A stretch of DNA of 64,000 nucleotides, taken from positions 124,001 to 188,000 of the forward strand of contig JAGFMI010000005.1 in NCBI GenBank assembly GCA_021030905.1. The letters run 5' to 3'. A program made the translations under genes and the position numbers. Positions 23,026-36,282 of the stretch are shown here, in pieces. How positions within the stretch are numbered: position 1 is the first letter of the stretch; every line of letters starts with the position of its first letter. The notes below the pieces were generated by a model. It was given only the letters and a program-made list of their open reading frames with translations. It had not been told where the DNA came from and did no database searches. Source of the stretch: Pyrenula massariospora. Lineage: Eukaryota; Ascomycota; Eurotiomycetes; Pyrenulales; Pyrenulaceae.

Positions 23026-25909
23026 TTCTCGTAGCTTGGTGGTGTGGTTTAACGCAAAGAGACAAGACACCTTTAGTATCCTTGAAGAGCAAAAGAGACA
23101 ACACTGGGTTGAGACAATGGAGGGGAAGAGACAAGGTAGGCTTGGAAGCTGAAAGTATGGGCGCCACGTTAAGGAATTCACAGTCTCAAAAGGCTCTTAT
23201 TTAAAACGTCGGGATTCTTAACGATCTATCTCTAGATTTCAAAGCATGACGAGGAAACCGGCACTTGATCGGGATTGAAAATCAACTGCTTAGGCATAGC
23301 AAAATTGCGTCATCGCGATAGTGGGGCACGCAGTATCCCTAGGGCGCCTTTCGGGCGATATACAGTGGTAGAAAGAAATACTAATCATACTCAGCAACCC
23401 TTCAGTTTCTGAGAGAAAACTTTGCATTCGAGTGCACGACTGAGGGTTAGAGTAAGACTGCGCAGTTTGCCTTTGCCACGCTTGGGCCACAGGGGCCCGC
23501 CTTCAACTAAGCGTAAGATCAGCATAGGGAGCTTAGCGCTGATCGTCTCCCCCATCGAGGCATGGAGCCGGTGCGGCTCTCCCTCTTCTGCGAAGGCCAC
23601 CTTGAGGCCACACAAAAAGAGCCGGTACAGGTCATCAACAGCACTACGACATGTTCGTTACCAGCTCGGGCCCTTAACGTTTGAGTCAACTTGTCTGCTT
23701 GAGAGAACGATGATGAATCCTGTCCGAAGCACATCTCAGTCAGGGGCCTTATGCTGGCAGAGACGGGAAGATTCCCGCAAAATTTTACCGGGTTATGGTC
23801 ATGGCTCAACTCGGCACACCAGAATAAAGACTTTGCGACAGACATGGATCATGAACAACACGTCGCAGGATGTGCCGCTCACGCCGGGAGACTTCACCGC
23901 AACACCGTCCTTTGCGGAGAAGGAACCAAACGCAACCATGCTAATCTCCCTTGCCAGCGCTTAGCAGGCATGCTTACCCTGGTGCATCCGTGGAGGACTT
24001 GCGACTGGAGATGATGTGCAAATCTAAGCCTTGCATGACCAGGAAATCATAGCTGCTGTACGGTCAGCAGCCTGGAAGAGGGTGACGGACGAAACCCACG
24101 GCCGAGTGATCAAGCTTGGTGGTGCAAACGGCCAGCGACCTAGGTTGCATCTTTACAGCAGATTGGTCCACTACACGCTCAACAGAGATGCGAGAAGAAC
24201 ATCTGCACGTGGCGACAAGGGTTGAGGCTGCAACGACGCTGATCATCAACGTTCGACTCTGGACCTTTAATTTCCGCTCTTTGCCTTTCGCGGTCCGCCA
24301 TGCGCAAACACCGGCTCATTGGCTATTAAGTTCAGTTGGCTCACCCAGAAGGGTACCACTTCAAAGGCACTAACGTGCACACGAGGCGGTTGAGGCCGAT
24401 AACGTCTCTCATCAACGATGATCGGTGACCGAAAATGTTAAGCAGTGACGAGTCTGCCCTGTGTTTCGAACAATGGCGTTCTCCAGCCTTTCACGTCTGG
24501 TGACAAAGCACCAACTAGCCTCCCGCCGAGAACCCGTCATCGTCATCCCATGAGGTGTGCAGGCATCGCATGCTCGCCAGCTTGGTTTCCCTCTGCCGAT
24601 CTTACTGCTTCTCAAGAGCCTCCTGCATATCCCATGTCATCCATTGACCCTTTGAGGCAGTCTTGGACATGACTACTCCTGCCACACAACTTTGAGATCA
24701 TGCCCTGGGAACAAAAGCGCCTTTCTGGACGAACGACCAACCGTCCTACTTTCTTATTCAATTCTACCAGATTTTCGGCATCTACCTTCCAAATGTCTGG
24801 CACGATATTGTGTAACGGAACATGGAGAGCGTTGCAAGGATGGCAGATGACAGGTGCGCCCCTCTCGACTGCAAGCGAAACGTGTTTTCTGCCCTAGCCA
24901 CCCTCAAACCCATCATGCATATGACGATCTCTGCATATTACGGAAGTGGCTACAAAGCAAGGGGATCCTGGAAGATTACTTGCTGTAAACTGCCACAGAT
25001 CGATAAGCCTGGCGCTCGCCTCGCCCACCTCACGTAGGACAAAGATGAGGTTAATCGGGGATGGCGGAAGCGCTCGTGGCAGCAGGGTTCTATAATGTAG
25101 ATCCCCGCTCGGGCGTTGCCAATCAAGTCCTCTCTCGACCACGTTGCAGATCTTGACCGTCGGAAAGCCTTTACTTTCCACGCATCCAATCTTGGCCACG
25201 ACCTCGTGGTGCCAACCTACCTGAATTCCCACCAGGGATCAGACTCCGGTCAAATTACCTATAGCTCATGCATTCGGCAGAAGTCGCCGGGGGAATGAAG
25301 CTCTTTGGAAAATATTACGCTGCTCCAGATGCCTATCAGAGCTTTCAGCCCCCCGTTTCGCGACAAGATAGATGCTATCAAGCTTCAGAGGGTCTTCGTT
25401 GGCATGAGCATCCAAACCCAGCACATCTCCTCGAGTGGAATCGCAGCGCTAATCCAAGCTCGAGCGGTCAGACCTACTAGTTTTCTAGCCATGCCTATCG
25501 CCGTATAGTCATTCATTCTTAGTCTTGGGGCGGCAGCTCCCATGCTCCTGACACAGGATCTCAGGCCTCGACAGATCCTCAAATCAGGAACTTCCTCTGG
25601 TTCAGTCCTTACACCTTCGTCTCAAGTTACCATAATTTGTACCATCTCTAGGCTTTAAATGCCGCCCATTCCACTGCGTGAAACAATCTGGCCGCTGCTT
25701 CATCTGATAACGAGTCTTGTACGTGCTTGAAGTGTCTGCTCAAGTCGATCGTACTTGGTTTCTCGCCTTGTCCTTGTTGTCAGTACTTAAACCACAAGTG
25801 AATAGATTCTCTCCCGCTTTTGAGTCTCTTGTTCACGATTTAGTCTTCGTTTTGTGTCCCGCGCTATCTGCTTGACGGAGGTGCAGAAACTAGGATCTAG
25901 CAGGAAAGA
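23026..25909. other. Gene-poor stretch, about 2.9 kb
   Basis: The first 200 bases hold the oxidoreductase promoter, including an AT-rich TTTAAATA-like run near 23194-23204. The remainder has only short frames on both strands, none protein-like. Confidence 0.45.
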
Positions 25910-26176
25910 ATGAGGTATTCAATGGATCTCAGTCGCACAGCTTCTCCTTTACTTACGCATATCAGCTCCTTCGCCAGAGATTATACCTCAAGAATGAAGC
26001 AGCAACCTCCCCAGCTTCAAAGTTGGCTTCAGGCCAAGGACCGTCATGAAGCCTTCAAGTCTGGTTATGCTCCCTCACATCCGATCGGTGAGCGGCTACA
26101 GGAAATGGTAGCCAATATCAAGACAACAACTCAAGCTTTCGACACGGATGTAGCAACCGGTCAGCAGCAGCGCTGA
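25910..26176 (+). CDS. Possible small gene (88 aa), unrecognised
   Basis: An 88-codon frame encodes a polar, helix-prone product with segments such as LTHISSFARDYTSRMKQ and ERLQEMVANIKTTTQAFD. Its composition is more protein-like than neighbouring frames, but it carries no motif. An adjacent 73-codon frame (26181-26402) has similar quality and could be a second exon, yet I see no clean splice pair. Confidence 0.25.
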   Translation: MRYSMDLSRTASPLLTHISSFARDYTSRMKQQPPQLQSWLQAKDRHEAFKSGYAPSHPIGERLQEMVANIKTTTQAFDTDVATGQQQR

Positions 26177-26402
26177 CAACTTGAATATGGAATTGCATGT
26201 GGAATTCAGTGCCGCCTTTGGTTGCTGGACAGAGCGGGGCAATTGGCGGATTCAACCAGGAACGTTGGTGACATTGTACCACAACCCATTCACAAGCCTA
26301 TTTCTCGGGTTTATTATCGACTCTATCAATCTCAAAGGCCCCAAGTTTTGGCGGAACTTACATAATGGCAAAATAGCCCTGTCATGGATTTCATCTGCCT
26401 AA

Positions 26403-29400
26403 AATTCCGCGTCGCTTTTCTAACTTTCTACGCACACCGTATCTCCGCTTTTCCAGACAATCATGACCGTGGCTTTCGCTAGCGTTGACACTTGAATCAA
26501 GCACGGCATCCTAGATTTAGCGTTGATCGGCAAGACCTTGCTCCACTGCAATCATTTCCACGTGGCAGTGGGAACACTATCGTCCTTTTGCCGCCGTGGT
26601 CGAGGTTTAATCTTAGCGTTTGGGGCCAAGCGGCTCCACTACGATATGGTTAGAATATCGACATCGCGCCACCTTGAATCTTGAGACCAGAGGCGTTGGG
26701 GTCCCCTGTTCGTATCCTCGTAATTCTGTAACTATGATGCTGAGAATCTTGAGCAAGTTCCTTTCTGGGAGACGCGGAATCCTGTCTCGATTAGTCCGAC
26801 GAAGGTGGCTTCGCCCACAGGCTGTCGAGCATGTGACGGAGAAAGCGCAGGCTTTCCTGATAATGAATAATTCTCCCTCAACCGTCGGAATTCTCCGAAG
26901 CTTTTCATTAAGAAAAAAGAGACAAAATCGAATGGCGGCACAAGGACGGACTGGAATTCCTAAATCAGCCCGGGATGGGAGCGCAGGATGAGGGGCCGAA
27001 TGAGGGGGGAAATGCTCAACACGACGTTCCACTTTTGGAGCCTCATTCCGCCCGCTCTCGTCCTTCCCCCTTTACCTCGCAGATATTCTCCCCTTGAAGC
27101 CTTGAACATAAACGCGCGTTGCATCAAAGGAGTAACCTTGTGCGTGATGCCCTGTATGCTATCCAATCCAGCCAGCTAGGTCAATGCAAACCCCAGGTCC
27201 TTGCCAAGTCACCACAGCGGTACCGGCGTGTAATAAGCAGACACGACGGTTCCGTCAAATGGTGGTCATTGATTTGTTGCAGCTTTTCAGTAAGCTCAAA
27301 AGATCAGCGGTGAAAGACTTGACCCGCCCAGTTTTCCTGTCCCGTTGGTCTTCCTTTCTGCTTGGGCAACCGATTAGAGCTGGGCTTATTCTTGTGCAGT
27401 TCGGATCGCCACAATCCGGCTTTATGCAATTTTCTACCCTTAATTGCTTCTCAACGGCGCTTATGAACGACGAGCTCTAACTTGGGTCTACTAAGCCTGC
27501 TTTCCGTTGGCTTCCCGTCTGCGCACTGCCACTTTCGCTATATGCAATTGAATCTCGTCTTGTCTTTTCCATAGGCACGCAGCCTCGCATACGAGGTGCC
27601 CCGCCGTCTCTCACTACCCAGTGTACATAGTCGCAAGATGTACCAGTTCTCGTCATCGTGGGATACTCAACGTTCCTTCACTCCTCCTGATCGTCGCATC
27701 CTTTTAGCCTTGGCTCCTTCGCCGTGAAAACACTGCCTTACTTTGACGTACGTTGTTCATTATTCTAAGCCCTCATCTTCACCGAATAGACGAAAGATAT
27801 CTTTAATACCTTACGCTGAGAAGACTTGCATAGACGCTCAGCCGAAGCTCAAACAATAGTAGGGTATGTGTATTTTGGCTAGTGCTCGCAAACTTTGCAT
27901 TTGCAAAAATTTTACAGACTACATAGCGTACAATAAGCACTCATTAATACTCTTGCTAACAGAATAAGCACTTTACAATAGATTTAGATGATCAGCGACC
28001 CAACCACTTCTTAACCTTTTTGATCTCTCTAGCACGATCCCGGTCTATTCGATTTCTTCTGTAATTCAGTCAAAGACAGACGGAGCAACTGACCAAGAGG
28101 ACGCTACAGTGTGTTTGTCGTCCAAAACGATCCTCTCCCTCCCTCCCATTATAGTGTCACTACTTGAGAAGCCCTTTACGATAGAGGCAATTTAATTTCC
28201 ACCGAATCAATAAATATCCAAAAGCATCAGACTTCGGTCGTGTTAACCCGCAGAGGATAAGAGACCAAGCTGGAGATTGACCAGAGAATCAGTTATCATA
28301 CCCATATTCTTGCTGTCGTGCTCTGCTCTAGCGGTCTAGAACAGCTTTTAGTCTACTACGCCGACAAGGACTCTGCACTGGCACACTGATCCGCCGCGCT
28401 TAAAAAGTGATGCATATAAAGGAAAACAAACTGAAATCAGGGATGAAATACTTTTAAGGACCTGGTTTCTCCAGCTTGGTCAACTCTCTCGGACTTTGCG
28501 CCGCTGACCAATACCGCCTCTCGACACTTGCCACAAAAAAGCCACTCAGGTAGGGTTACGAGATGTATCCACGGTCAAGATCGAAAGACCAAGTTGGCGG
28601 CTTACTGGAACTACCACCTCGGTACCTTATATACGCTCAGTAGGGAAGCTTTAGCTGCTCAATGTGATTCGTTCTTGAGCTGGTAGGTAACACGCACCAT
28701 GCTCATGTTTGACTCGCCGTAGAATGGCGCCTGTGGCTCATCGGAGTAGGCTTGACACTGTGACAGGCCAGTAAGTTTGTTGTCCATGACTTTGATTAGC
28801 GATTCTGATCGCTGTTGTGAGTTACCATGCGATACGTTTTTGGGCCAAAGTTTGCTCGCTCAGAGACAAAATGTCTCCTCCTTTGCCACACCTAACCGTA
28901 ACATCTCACTGTGGCACATCATGAACATGAAGCAGATATCGTTGTTGTCACTCAGGTGGTATTGGTGCCCTGAGTGTCTTGCAGAATTCCGAGCTGCGTT
29001 CAAGCAGGAAACATGATTTATTCTTGTCCGCGAGCTTCCACAATTCTATAACAGCAGACGACGAAAGGTATCACCATCGCGTCATAGAAGTCGAGACAAC
29101 GATTTGGGGATACACAATTGTCAAATTATTGATGTTTCAAAAGTTGGAAGTTTCTGTCTTGATTGCAGAAACTTGACCCAACAGAGAGCGTGTTTAGTTA
29201 CTTTAGAACAGATCAAATACGCCCTGCTACGCCCGAGGAAAGAACACCTCCATAGAAGTCTCCGAGGCCATTTTTGACCGACGTGGTTCTCATGATCTTG
29301 CATTTGCGGGTGCGCGGACTTAATCTCACGTTTTTTCAACGCAAATTGGCGATCCGAGTAACGAGAGCTACCAGCACCGCTTCCGATTACTACGACTAGA

Positions 29401-30595
29401 GACTTACGTTGCGTGTCGAGTTCCCGCATGCATCGGTGCTCGTCACTAAGATTTAGTGTTATGCCGGTATTAGTCTCTTTCATGGAAACATAGAAGCAAT
29501 CTCGATTGTAAACCGCCTGTACCAGCGCGGCATGCTGGCTTCCCCCGGTCTGAGTCTGCAGTATTACATTTCGCGTGTCGGAAACGAGCATCAAACAATA
29601 GGGAAACGCACGGGGGCTTCCGAAGCGGTGAGATTGCTCCACGCGGGAAACTCTGTATACTAAATAGGTAGTTTACACGTCGTGGAAGGACTTCGGGTCC
29701 TCCACCTTTGCGAGCGGCAAAATGCACAACGGTAAGGCCGTCCTCAAACATCCCCGGCAATGCATCCCTGTAAGACGAGATTCATGGTCCGTGCAAAAGA
29801 CCCTTGTGCATCATTTGTTTCCAACAGGGCTATCCTCGCCCGCGGTAATTTTTCAAATGCAAGATCGCAAGCCACATAATCGTATTACGATACGGCGTAA
29901 CGCTCCCACCCTTGCTCGCCAACCCCTGGGGTCCGCCCGCAGGTCTGACATTTTTTCGAATGGTCTGGCCAGAACCCACGTCGGGATCCGGATCTCCTCA
30001 GCCACAGCCGCCCCAAAATTAACACCGAGTATGCGAACCGTTTCACCCGTCCTGCAGGGTGAAGTCATCTCCCGTTCAGCTGTTTCTGGCTGACGCCATC
30101 GTGCGCTTTCGCTCGAGGCGTACCGCGTGGTTCTAGATTCCTGGTGGGCCTCACTGCGGGACGGGAATGTTGGCTTGACAGCTAGCTTGGCAAGGCTTCA
30201 ACCCGCACGATATCATCTGGTCTGACCTCATACTTTGAGGTTGGGGAACGCAATGAGGTGCGAGGATGCTTGCGACGGTGGTCTGGACCTGCAAATCCTC
30301 GTTCTGGGATGCGAAGGTCGAGAACGTCGACGAGAGTATCATGACCTCAAAGTCTCAGGACTTAGGTGGTTTGGATGAAGTGACGCGTTAAAGAGTATGA
30401 TGGTGAGCTTCTGTATTTCTATTTCTTCTCAGCCGTGGACGTAATTGCATTTCCTAGCTCTCCAATTTCCAATCTCCATTTCTCAGCCGTACCCTTCACA
30501 TGTGTCCAAGCTGTACTGTCCCTTTGCCTAGCCCAAGTCGAATGCACCTCCACTTCCACTTCCTCCCAACGACCTACACATTCTCAACATCCATA
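26403..30595. other. Gene-poor stretch, about 4.2 kb
   Basis: No gene is supported. The region 27500-28770 is particularly rich in stops in all frames and AT-rich. The frame at 29121-29642 (-) has no protein-like features. Confidence 0.45.
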
Positions 30596-30970
30596 ATGAG
30601 GTTAGTCCCAACTTCCCTTCAGCTCGACCTTTACCCCAACCAACCAAACCCCCACCAGCACCACCCAACCCAGCCAAATCCCACCCGCTGCAGGCTCTTC
30701 CTCCCTCCTAAGCCGCCCCTCAACACAACCACCAGCCCGTCCCGCCTCACCCCCAGCCCCAGCACCACCACAACTAGAATCCTGGGCCCGCACATACGAG
30801 CCCCACGAAGCCTTGTCCTGCGGCATCACCCGCAAAGATACAGTCGACGACCGGAGACGGCAAATAGGCACCGAGCTGGAAGCAATCACAGCATGCCTGG
30901 GCTCCTCCAGTACGGAACAACGACACCCTCCTCCGGGAAAGGAGAAAGCTACGAGGAGCTGGTGATCGGC
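30596..30970 (+). other. Possible small Pro-rich coding region
   Basis: One frame running from about 30620 to a stop near 30963 encodes a Ser/Thr/Pro-rich stretch. It then gives a compact, protein-like segment including SWARTYEPHEALSCGITRKD and RRRQIGTELEAITACLG. It lacks its own ATG. ATG 30597 would only reach this frame through an implausibly short 22-nt intron (GTTAGT...TTCAG). It may be an exon of a gene with an unseen start, or a relic. No family is recognised. Confidence 0.2.
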
Positions 30971-32005
30971 CACGTGGGATGTTGGGAGAAACCGAACCGC
31001 CCCAGGTTGGCGCGCGTGACTGTCACATTCGAGACGACATGTCAACGGGGGGAGGGGCAAGACCGCCCGAGATTTTCGTAACGGAGAAAGACGTAACGGA
31101 TCGCGCAGGCGTGACCGCAGGCTTTCCAAGAAGACCGGACCGGACTTGTATGTCATCCCTTTCAACTTGGAAGAAATGTTTCAGTGCGGCCCCAAGCCGA
31201 TGCTCGCCGCAAGTCTCCCCGCTGTCACGTCCGGATCGGGCAAGAGCACGCCCCGCTGTGCCAGATGTGAATGTGAATGCTTGGTTCCCGTCAAAGTCGT
31301 CCGGCATGTCGCGCCGCGTGGCTGGGGTATCGCCTGGAGGTCTTGCTGGTACCTTGAAGGTATACCGCATTGTATCATCCATCTAGCCCAAGGAGGAAAA
31401 GAAAAGGAAAACGCCCCCGAGCATCACAGCTTTGCCGCTACCCTATCATGATAATCTATTCTTTACCCAAAAAAAATACCCTGCTGTCCTTTGTTGAGAG
31501 TGTTTGATCCTTATGACCTAGGCTTTCATTCAAAGCCAATCAGCATGCAATAGTGGCCGTATAGAGAAAAACCCCCGTCATGATCCGCGATCCCGGCTCT
31601 CTTACCCAAAGATGTGCTCTCATTCATAGTATCTCTGGTACAAGCGCCAACGGACCCCCTCACATACAACGGAGGCGGGCCCTTTTTGCTCTTCATTGAA
31701 CCCTTCGTCATATGCATCATGGTATCTTCTTAGCCCCCTTGAGCCGCGCAAGTGCGAAACCACAACAGTCACATATGATCGATGGACCGGTTCACAAGCA
31801 TAGACAATATTGCATCGCCCGAGATCCCGCCGTATCGATCCAAGCTGCCCGCTGACCCTGCCACTCACACGCATTGATGCACGTTGAATGCCTACCTTGT
31901 CAATATCTCGTTAAGATCATCCCCCATCTTGAATAAACGTATAATCCTACCTCCCTCACAATAACCTACCATATAGCAAACACACCCCATCCCCCCTCTC
32001 CCAAC
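30971..32005. other. Intergenic
   Basis: No gene is supported. The overlapping frames at 31023-31451 on both strands arise from GC-rich sequence and are not protein-like. Confidence 0.4.
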
Positions 32006-33214
32006 TCACAAAATCTTCGGCGCCAACGCCACAACATCCCTCCTCACCTTCTCATCCCTGGGCAAGTACCCCTGCGCCACCCTCAACAACGCCCTCGCCC
32101 CCTCCCGATCCCCCAACTCCCGCATCGCCACCCCCGTCCGATAATAAATCTTGCCCATCTCCTTCGCCGCCACAAACCCCGTCATGACCTCATCATCCCC
32201 CGTCCCCGTCGCCTCGCGCATGATGCTGATCGTGCGCATGCCCCAGAAGCGCGCCTCCTCATAGCTCTCCAGCAGGTTGTGCGCGTGGATAATATTCGCC
32301 ACTAAGCGCACGCGGAGTATGAGGCGGACGGTGTGGGCGTGCTGGTGCTTGTAGATGCCGCCGTCGATGGAGGCGTGGAAGAAGGAGTCGGCCCAAACGG
32401 AGCGGCGGCGGCCGTCGACGACGATGTGGATGGCGAGGAAGGCGGCTTCGTATTGGCGGATGGCGGCAAGGGGTTCTTGGGGGAGGAGGGCGTTGCCGGC
32501 GTCTTTGAGGGTGGTGGCGCGTTCGAGGCATTCTTGGGGGGTGGGGTAGGGGATGGACATTTTGGATTTGAGGTCTTTGACTATTGAGGGGATGGGGACG
32601 GGGTTGTGGATCTCGAAGGAGTGGAGGTTTTTGACTAGGTGGAAGGGGGAGAGGAGGGTGGATTGGAGGGCGCGGGGCAGGTGGGGAGCGGAGTAGGAGG
32701 GGGTGTGTGGATCGCGGAGGGTGAGGGTGAGGCGGAGGTTGGGGTTAAGGCCGGGGTAGCTGAGATCGGAGTACTGCCACATTTGGCAGAAGAGGGGGAG
32801 ATCGTCCATGTGGACTATGAAAGCTTCATGGCTGTGGCCAAACGCACCGTAGACGGGAGCGTCAATACTGACGAGGAGATGGTAGGAATTAAAATTGGCG
32901 GCATGAGGGCCGACACAGATCATCGGGACATAGCCTTGTAGTGCGACGTGTTGCTGGGTTTCTTGCCATGGTGTGGTTATTTTGACGAATGTATGTAGAC
33001 GTCGGAAGATGTAGAGGGCTTCGTCGTGGATTTGTCGGTTCACAGATAGAAGGTTGAGATCGAACCTGTAGTAGCTGTACCCATCGGAGAGGGGTTGTTT
33101 TGTAGATGCGGGATTGAAGACTTTACGGTAAATGATTTCGCGGAGCTCCAAGGGAAGACGGAGGAAGCGAGAGCTTTCAATTGAGGACGTCCCAGCCATT
33201 TGGACCTTTTGCAT
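32006..33214 (-). CDS. F-box-like protein with C-terminal TPR-like helices (402 aa)
   Basis: The gene is a single exon. Residues 16-34 (RFLRLPLELREIIYRKVFN) form the F-box-like/2EXR-type N-terminal helix typical of large fungal families. It is followed by SVNRQIHDEALYIFRRLHTF, the usual second half of that module. The C-terminal half (from about residue 230) is a run of amphipathic helices resembling tetratricopeptide repeats, for example ERATTLKDAGNALL, AAIRQYEAAF and GVAMRELGDREGARALLRVA. The likely role is a protein-interaction adaptor, perhaps in an SCF ubiquitin ligase, but the target is unknown. ATG 33214 has A at -3, and ATG 33199 is an alternative. The coding strand has the clearest third-base switch in the window: C-ending codons up to about 32280, then G-ending codons to the stop. 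Confidence 0.85.
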   Translation of the reverse strand: MQKVQMAGTSSIESSRFLRLPLELREIIYRKVFNPASTKQPLSDGYSYYRFDLNLLSVNRQIHDEALYIFRRLHTFVKITTPWQETQQHVALQGYVPMICVGPHAANFNSYHLLVSIDAPVYGAFGHSHEAFIVHMDDLPLFCQMWQYSDLSYPGLNPNLRLTLTLRDPHTPSYSAPHLPRALQSTLLSPFHLVKNLHSFEIHNPVPIPSIVKDLKSKMSIPYPTPQECLERATTLKDAGNALLPQEPLAAIRQYEAAFLAIHIVVDGRRRSVWADSFFHASIDGGIYKHQHAHTVRLILRVRLVANIIHAHNLLESYEEARFWGMRTISIMREATGTGDDEVMTGFVAAKEMGKIYYRTGVAMRELGDREGARALLRVAQGYLPRDEKVRRDVVALAPKIL

Positions 33215-36200
33215 TATAGAGCAATATCGTGCTATAGGCGGCGCATTATGCTAAAGTTTGCAGACGGTGAGAGGATGGCAATGCAAGAGACGGATTACTT
33301 TGGACATTTCACTTCCAATCCTGATGGAGATAATCTTCGTCCGAAATTCGGAGCGATGGCTTCCGAAACCTCGGCAAGTCTTTCTAGAAGCTTCGAAGTG
33401 CAGTACGTACAACTTGACTACTACGCGTACAAACGGTGAACATGATGTCCGCGCCAGAGATCTTGAGGTCATCCTCTGATCATAAGATATCTTACTTCGA
33501 GCATGGGCAGGAGTCCGGAAATATTCGTCACCAAAAACAGCTCCTCTTGCTCGTACAAAATTGCCACCGGCAGGTTTTGGATGGGAAGGGGGTTTAGGAG
33601 CGGTAGCGAGAGCGCTAGCACTGACGAAAATATGTCGTTTGATGGACATGCTGTACTGCAGTATCTCTCTCAAGCTGATAGCCTTTACATGCTATCTCGA
33701 ATGTGTGTGATGCTCGCATCTCCTATCTCCTCGCCCCTAAAGATTGCAGCATTGATCAGTTTCATGATCCTATCTCCCTTTCCTTGTCCCAAAATCTTGT
33801 CCAAAGCCCATACTATCATTATTATCCATAGTACGTTAATCACTATACTAGGCATAATTTCGTATCCCCTCTATGCCCCTTCTAACCCTCATAAGCCCCT
33901 CTCCCCTCGTCAAACCCGACCTTTCCGCACCGTGCATGAATATGCCTAAATACCACCAATCTAGGCCGGGCTTGAGCGACTTCTCTCGCTTGATCCTGAG
34001 GTTTACGAAGACAGCCATAGATCTTGAGCTTTCTTGGAGATGTATATTCGCTGGATGGGAAATCGAGCGTCATAGGACTGTCCTGCAAGCAGATGGCTCC
34101 GTTGAAGTCGAGATCTGCCGCCGTCTCGCAAGCCTCACATTAGCACATTAGACGGAGCCGAAACCTTGAGACCATACGCAAGAAGTCTCGGGACCAACTG
34201 CGTGTCTTGCATCTTCTAGCGAGGTAACTCAGTCTGAACTAAGAAGCTTTGTAAGAGGCATGGAAGAGTACTATGTAAAGCGCAAGAACGGGGACAGGTA
34301 TGTAAAAAGTCTTTTCATAGATCTGCGCCATCTAGAATAGAAATAATGTCCATCTATAGAATCTAGAATGGATGTCTAGCTAGAAAAGCATGCCGTAGTC
34401 GTCATTCACGAGTTCTCCAAAAGGACTCCGATTAGCTCCTGTAACCAAATATGCATGTTCAGATCCAGGAAATTATGTAGCCTATACAGTGCAAGGAGAC
34501 CACAGGCGATCAGAGCCCCACATGATTCTATTGATTTAGGTTCAGGAAGGGCTGTTTGGTAAGCTGCGCGTTGGCAAAGAACTCACGCACTACCGGAGAG
34601 AAGAGATAAGGTATTGTCGCACACAGGCCGAGTGGTCTGCCACCCCTTTCTTCATCACATCGCGGCAAGAGCCTGACCGAAACGAAGAACGCTACGGATA
34701 AATTTTCAAGGGATGGGATTATTGGTGCACATGACCATTCTGTACTAGTAAGACTCTCGGTAAAGCCTCCTTAGAGAGAGGCGATACTGCTAGTATAGAA
34801 ACCGGCAGTTGGAGTTGGCTCCATAGATGCCGGCCAAAAGCATCAAAACACTGTATGAAACCCGGGTGGTCGATTGAGGGGACGATTCTGTGTATGACGG
34901 GTTTGCATGAGAATACAAATGTGGCTCAAAGAGTGTCGTGAGTGTCTTCTGCCGCCACGAGCCGAAAGACAAAACGCCAAGACGATCTCGCAACGTTAAG
35001 GAACCAGTGTTGGCTACCTTATGCACTTCTTCCTCAGATGAGAAAGTGAGGATGAGTAGCAGCTCACAAAATCTCTGCGTTTACCCCAAACGACTCGGCG
35101 ATGTATGAAACATTGTAGCGTAATGACGCTGAGCCGGAGTTGAAACACGCGCCGCGTTTGAGAGGACACCGGTTGCCACGGGCTTGCGAGTCACTCTGCT
35201 ATGTATGGCATGCTTTAGCGAAGTGGAGCCATGTCAGGAATGCAAGGCGAAAATAATTTGTGCAAATAATAATGGCGTGAAGCGATGATGGAGCCAGGAG
35301 CTTACAAGATACTACGTAAAGCTGGGGAGACTGGAGACCCATCCCGGTCAACGCTATTTTGATCTTTTGCCTCTGCCCCAAGCACTCCGGGGCACTGTGC
35401 AACTGTCGGCTAACATCCCAGTTGAAAAACAGTACGGTACCGAAGAAAAATTCATGCGAGGTTGTGGAAGAGTCCAACCGAAAAAACCAGGAAGGCGGAC
35501 AACGGGTGCGATCTACCTTAAATTAGAACTCGTCGTATAAATCCTTTCGCGTGTCAATCATCACATGTCAAGGCAGACTCTGGAGAAGATTTGTGTTTAG
35601 AGAGTGTCACGATTTTGCAGGGATGCCATTTCACGACGGGATGAGCTTCTGTGATTCTTCGCCATGCTTGGTCAAGCTCGAGGAAGTCGTCATCAAATCT
35701 TCTGAAAAAGCCTCAAAACCCATCAGATCACAAATACACTGCTCCGGATCGGATCTAAATTCATCAATATTCAGGACCGACTGCTGAGAGTTGGGGCAAA
35801 ATCTGGGGATCCTTGACTCGCTGCACGCAAGGACGGCACCTGGCGATCGGCCGATTGGGAGACCATTCTCTGGGCACACGCACTGCAAGGTAGAAGTGCT
35901 GCAAGGCAAAGAGTGGGGCTGCTGACCTGCGCTGCTGTACTGGAGCAGGTAAAGCCATTACAGCCATTACATTAGGTCCCTCTGAACCGGAAATAGATTA
36001 TTTTGGAATGGTGACCGCCAGATGAGCGAGAGAGACAAGAGGGAGCATGTGGTGGACAATACCGGGTAGTCGGTGACAAACCAATTCATGGAGCAGACGA
36101 ACTCCTCGGGGCCGGGGGCGAGAATGTAGTGTCTACTACGTACAGCGTTGCCAATTACTTCAACCGACGAGTAAGGGCGCCCGGATGCGCCAGATTCAAG

Positions 36201-36282
36201 GAATCGCATAGGAAAGGAAAACGTAGGCATGAACATCGAGCTCGGCGAAATTTCCACAATGCGATATTGGCCCGCGCAATGC
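33215..36282. other. Gene-poor stretch, about 3 kb
   Basis: A 148-codon frame at 33503-33949 (+) has hydrophobic runs but no convincing organisation. Nothing else is supported. Confidence 0.4.

Noticed and set aside
30602-31165. 187-codon minus-strand frame
   Set aside because: Its Gly-rich C-terminal part mirrors a C-rich tract on the other strand, and no protein-like organisation is seen.
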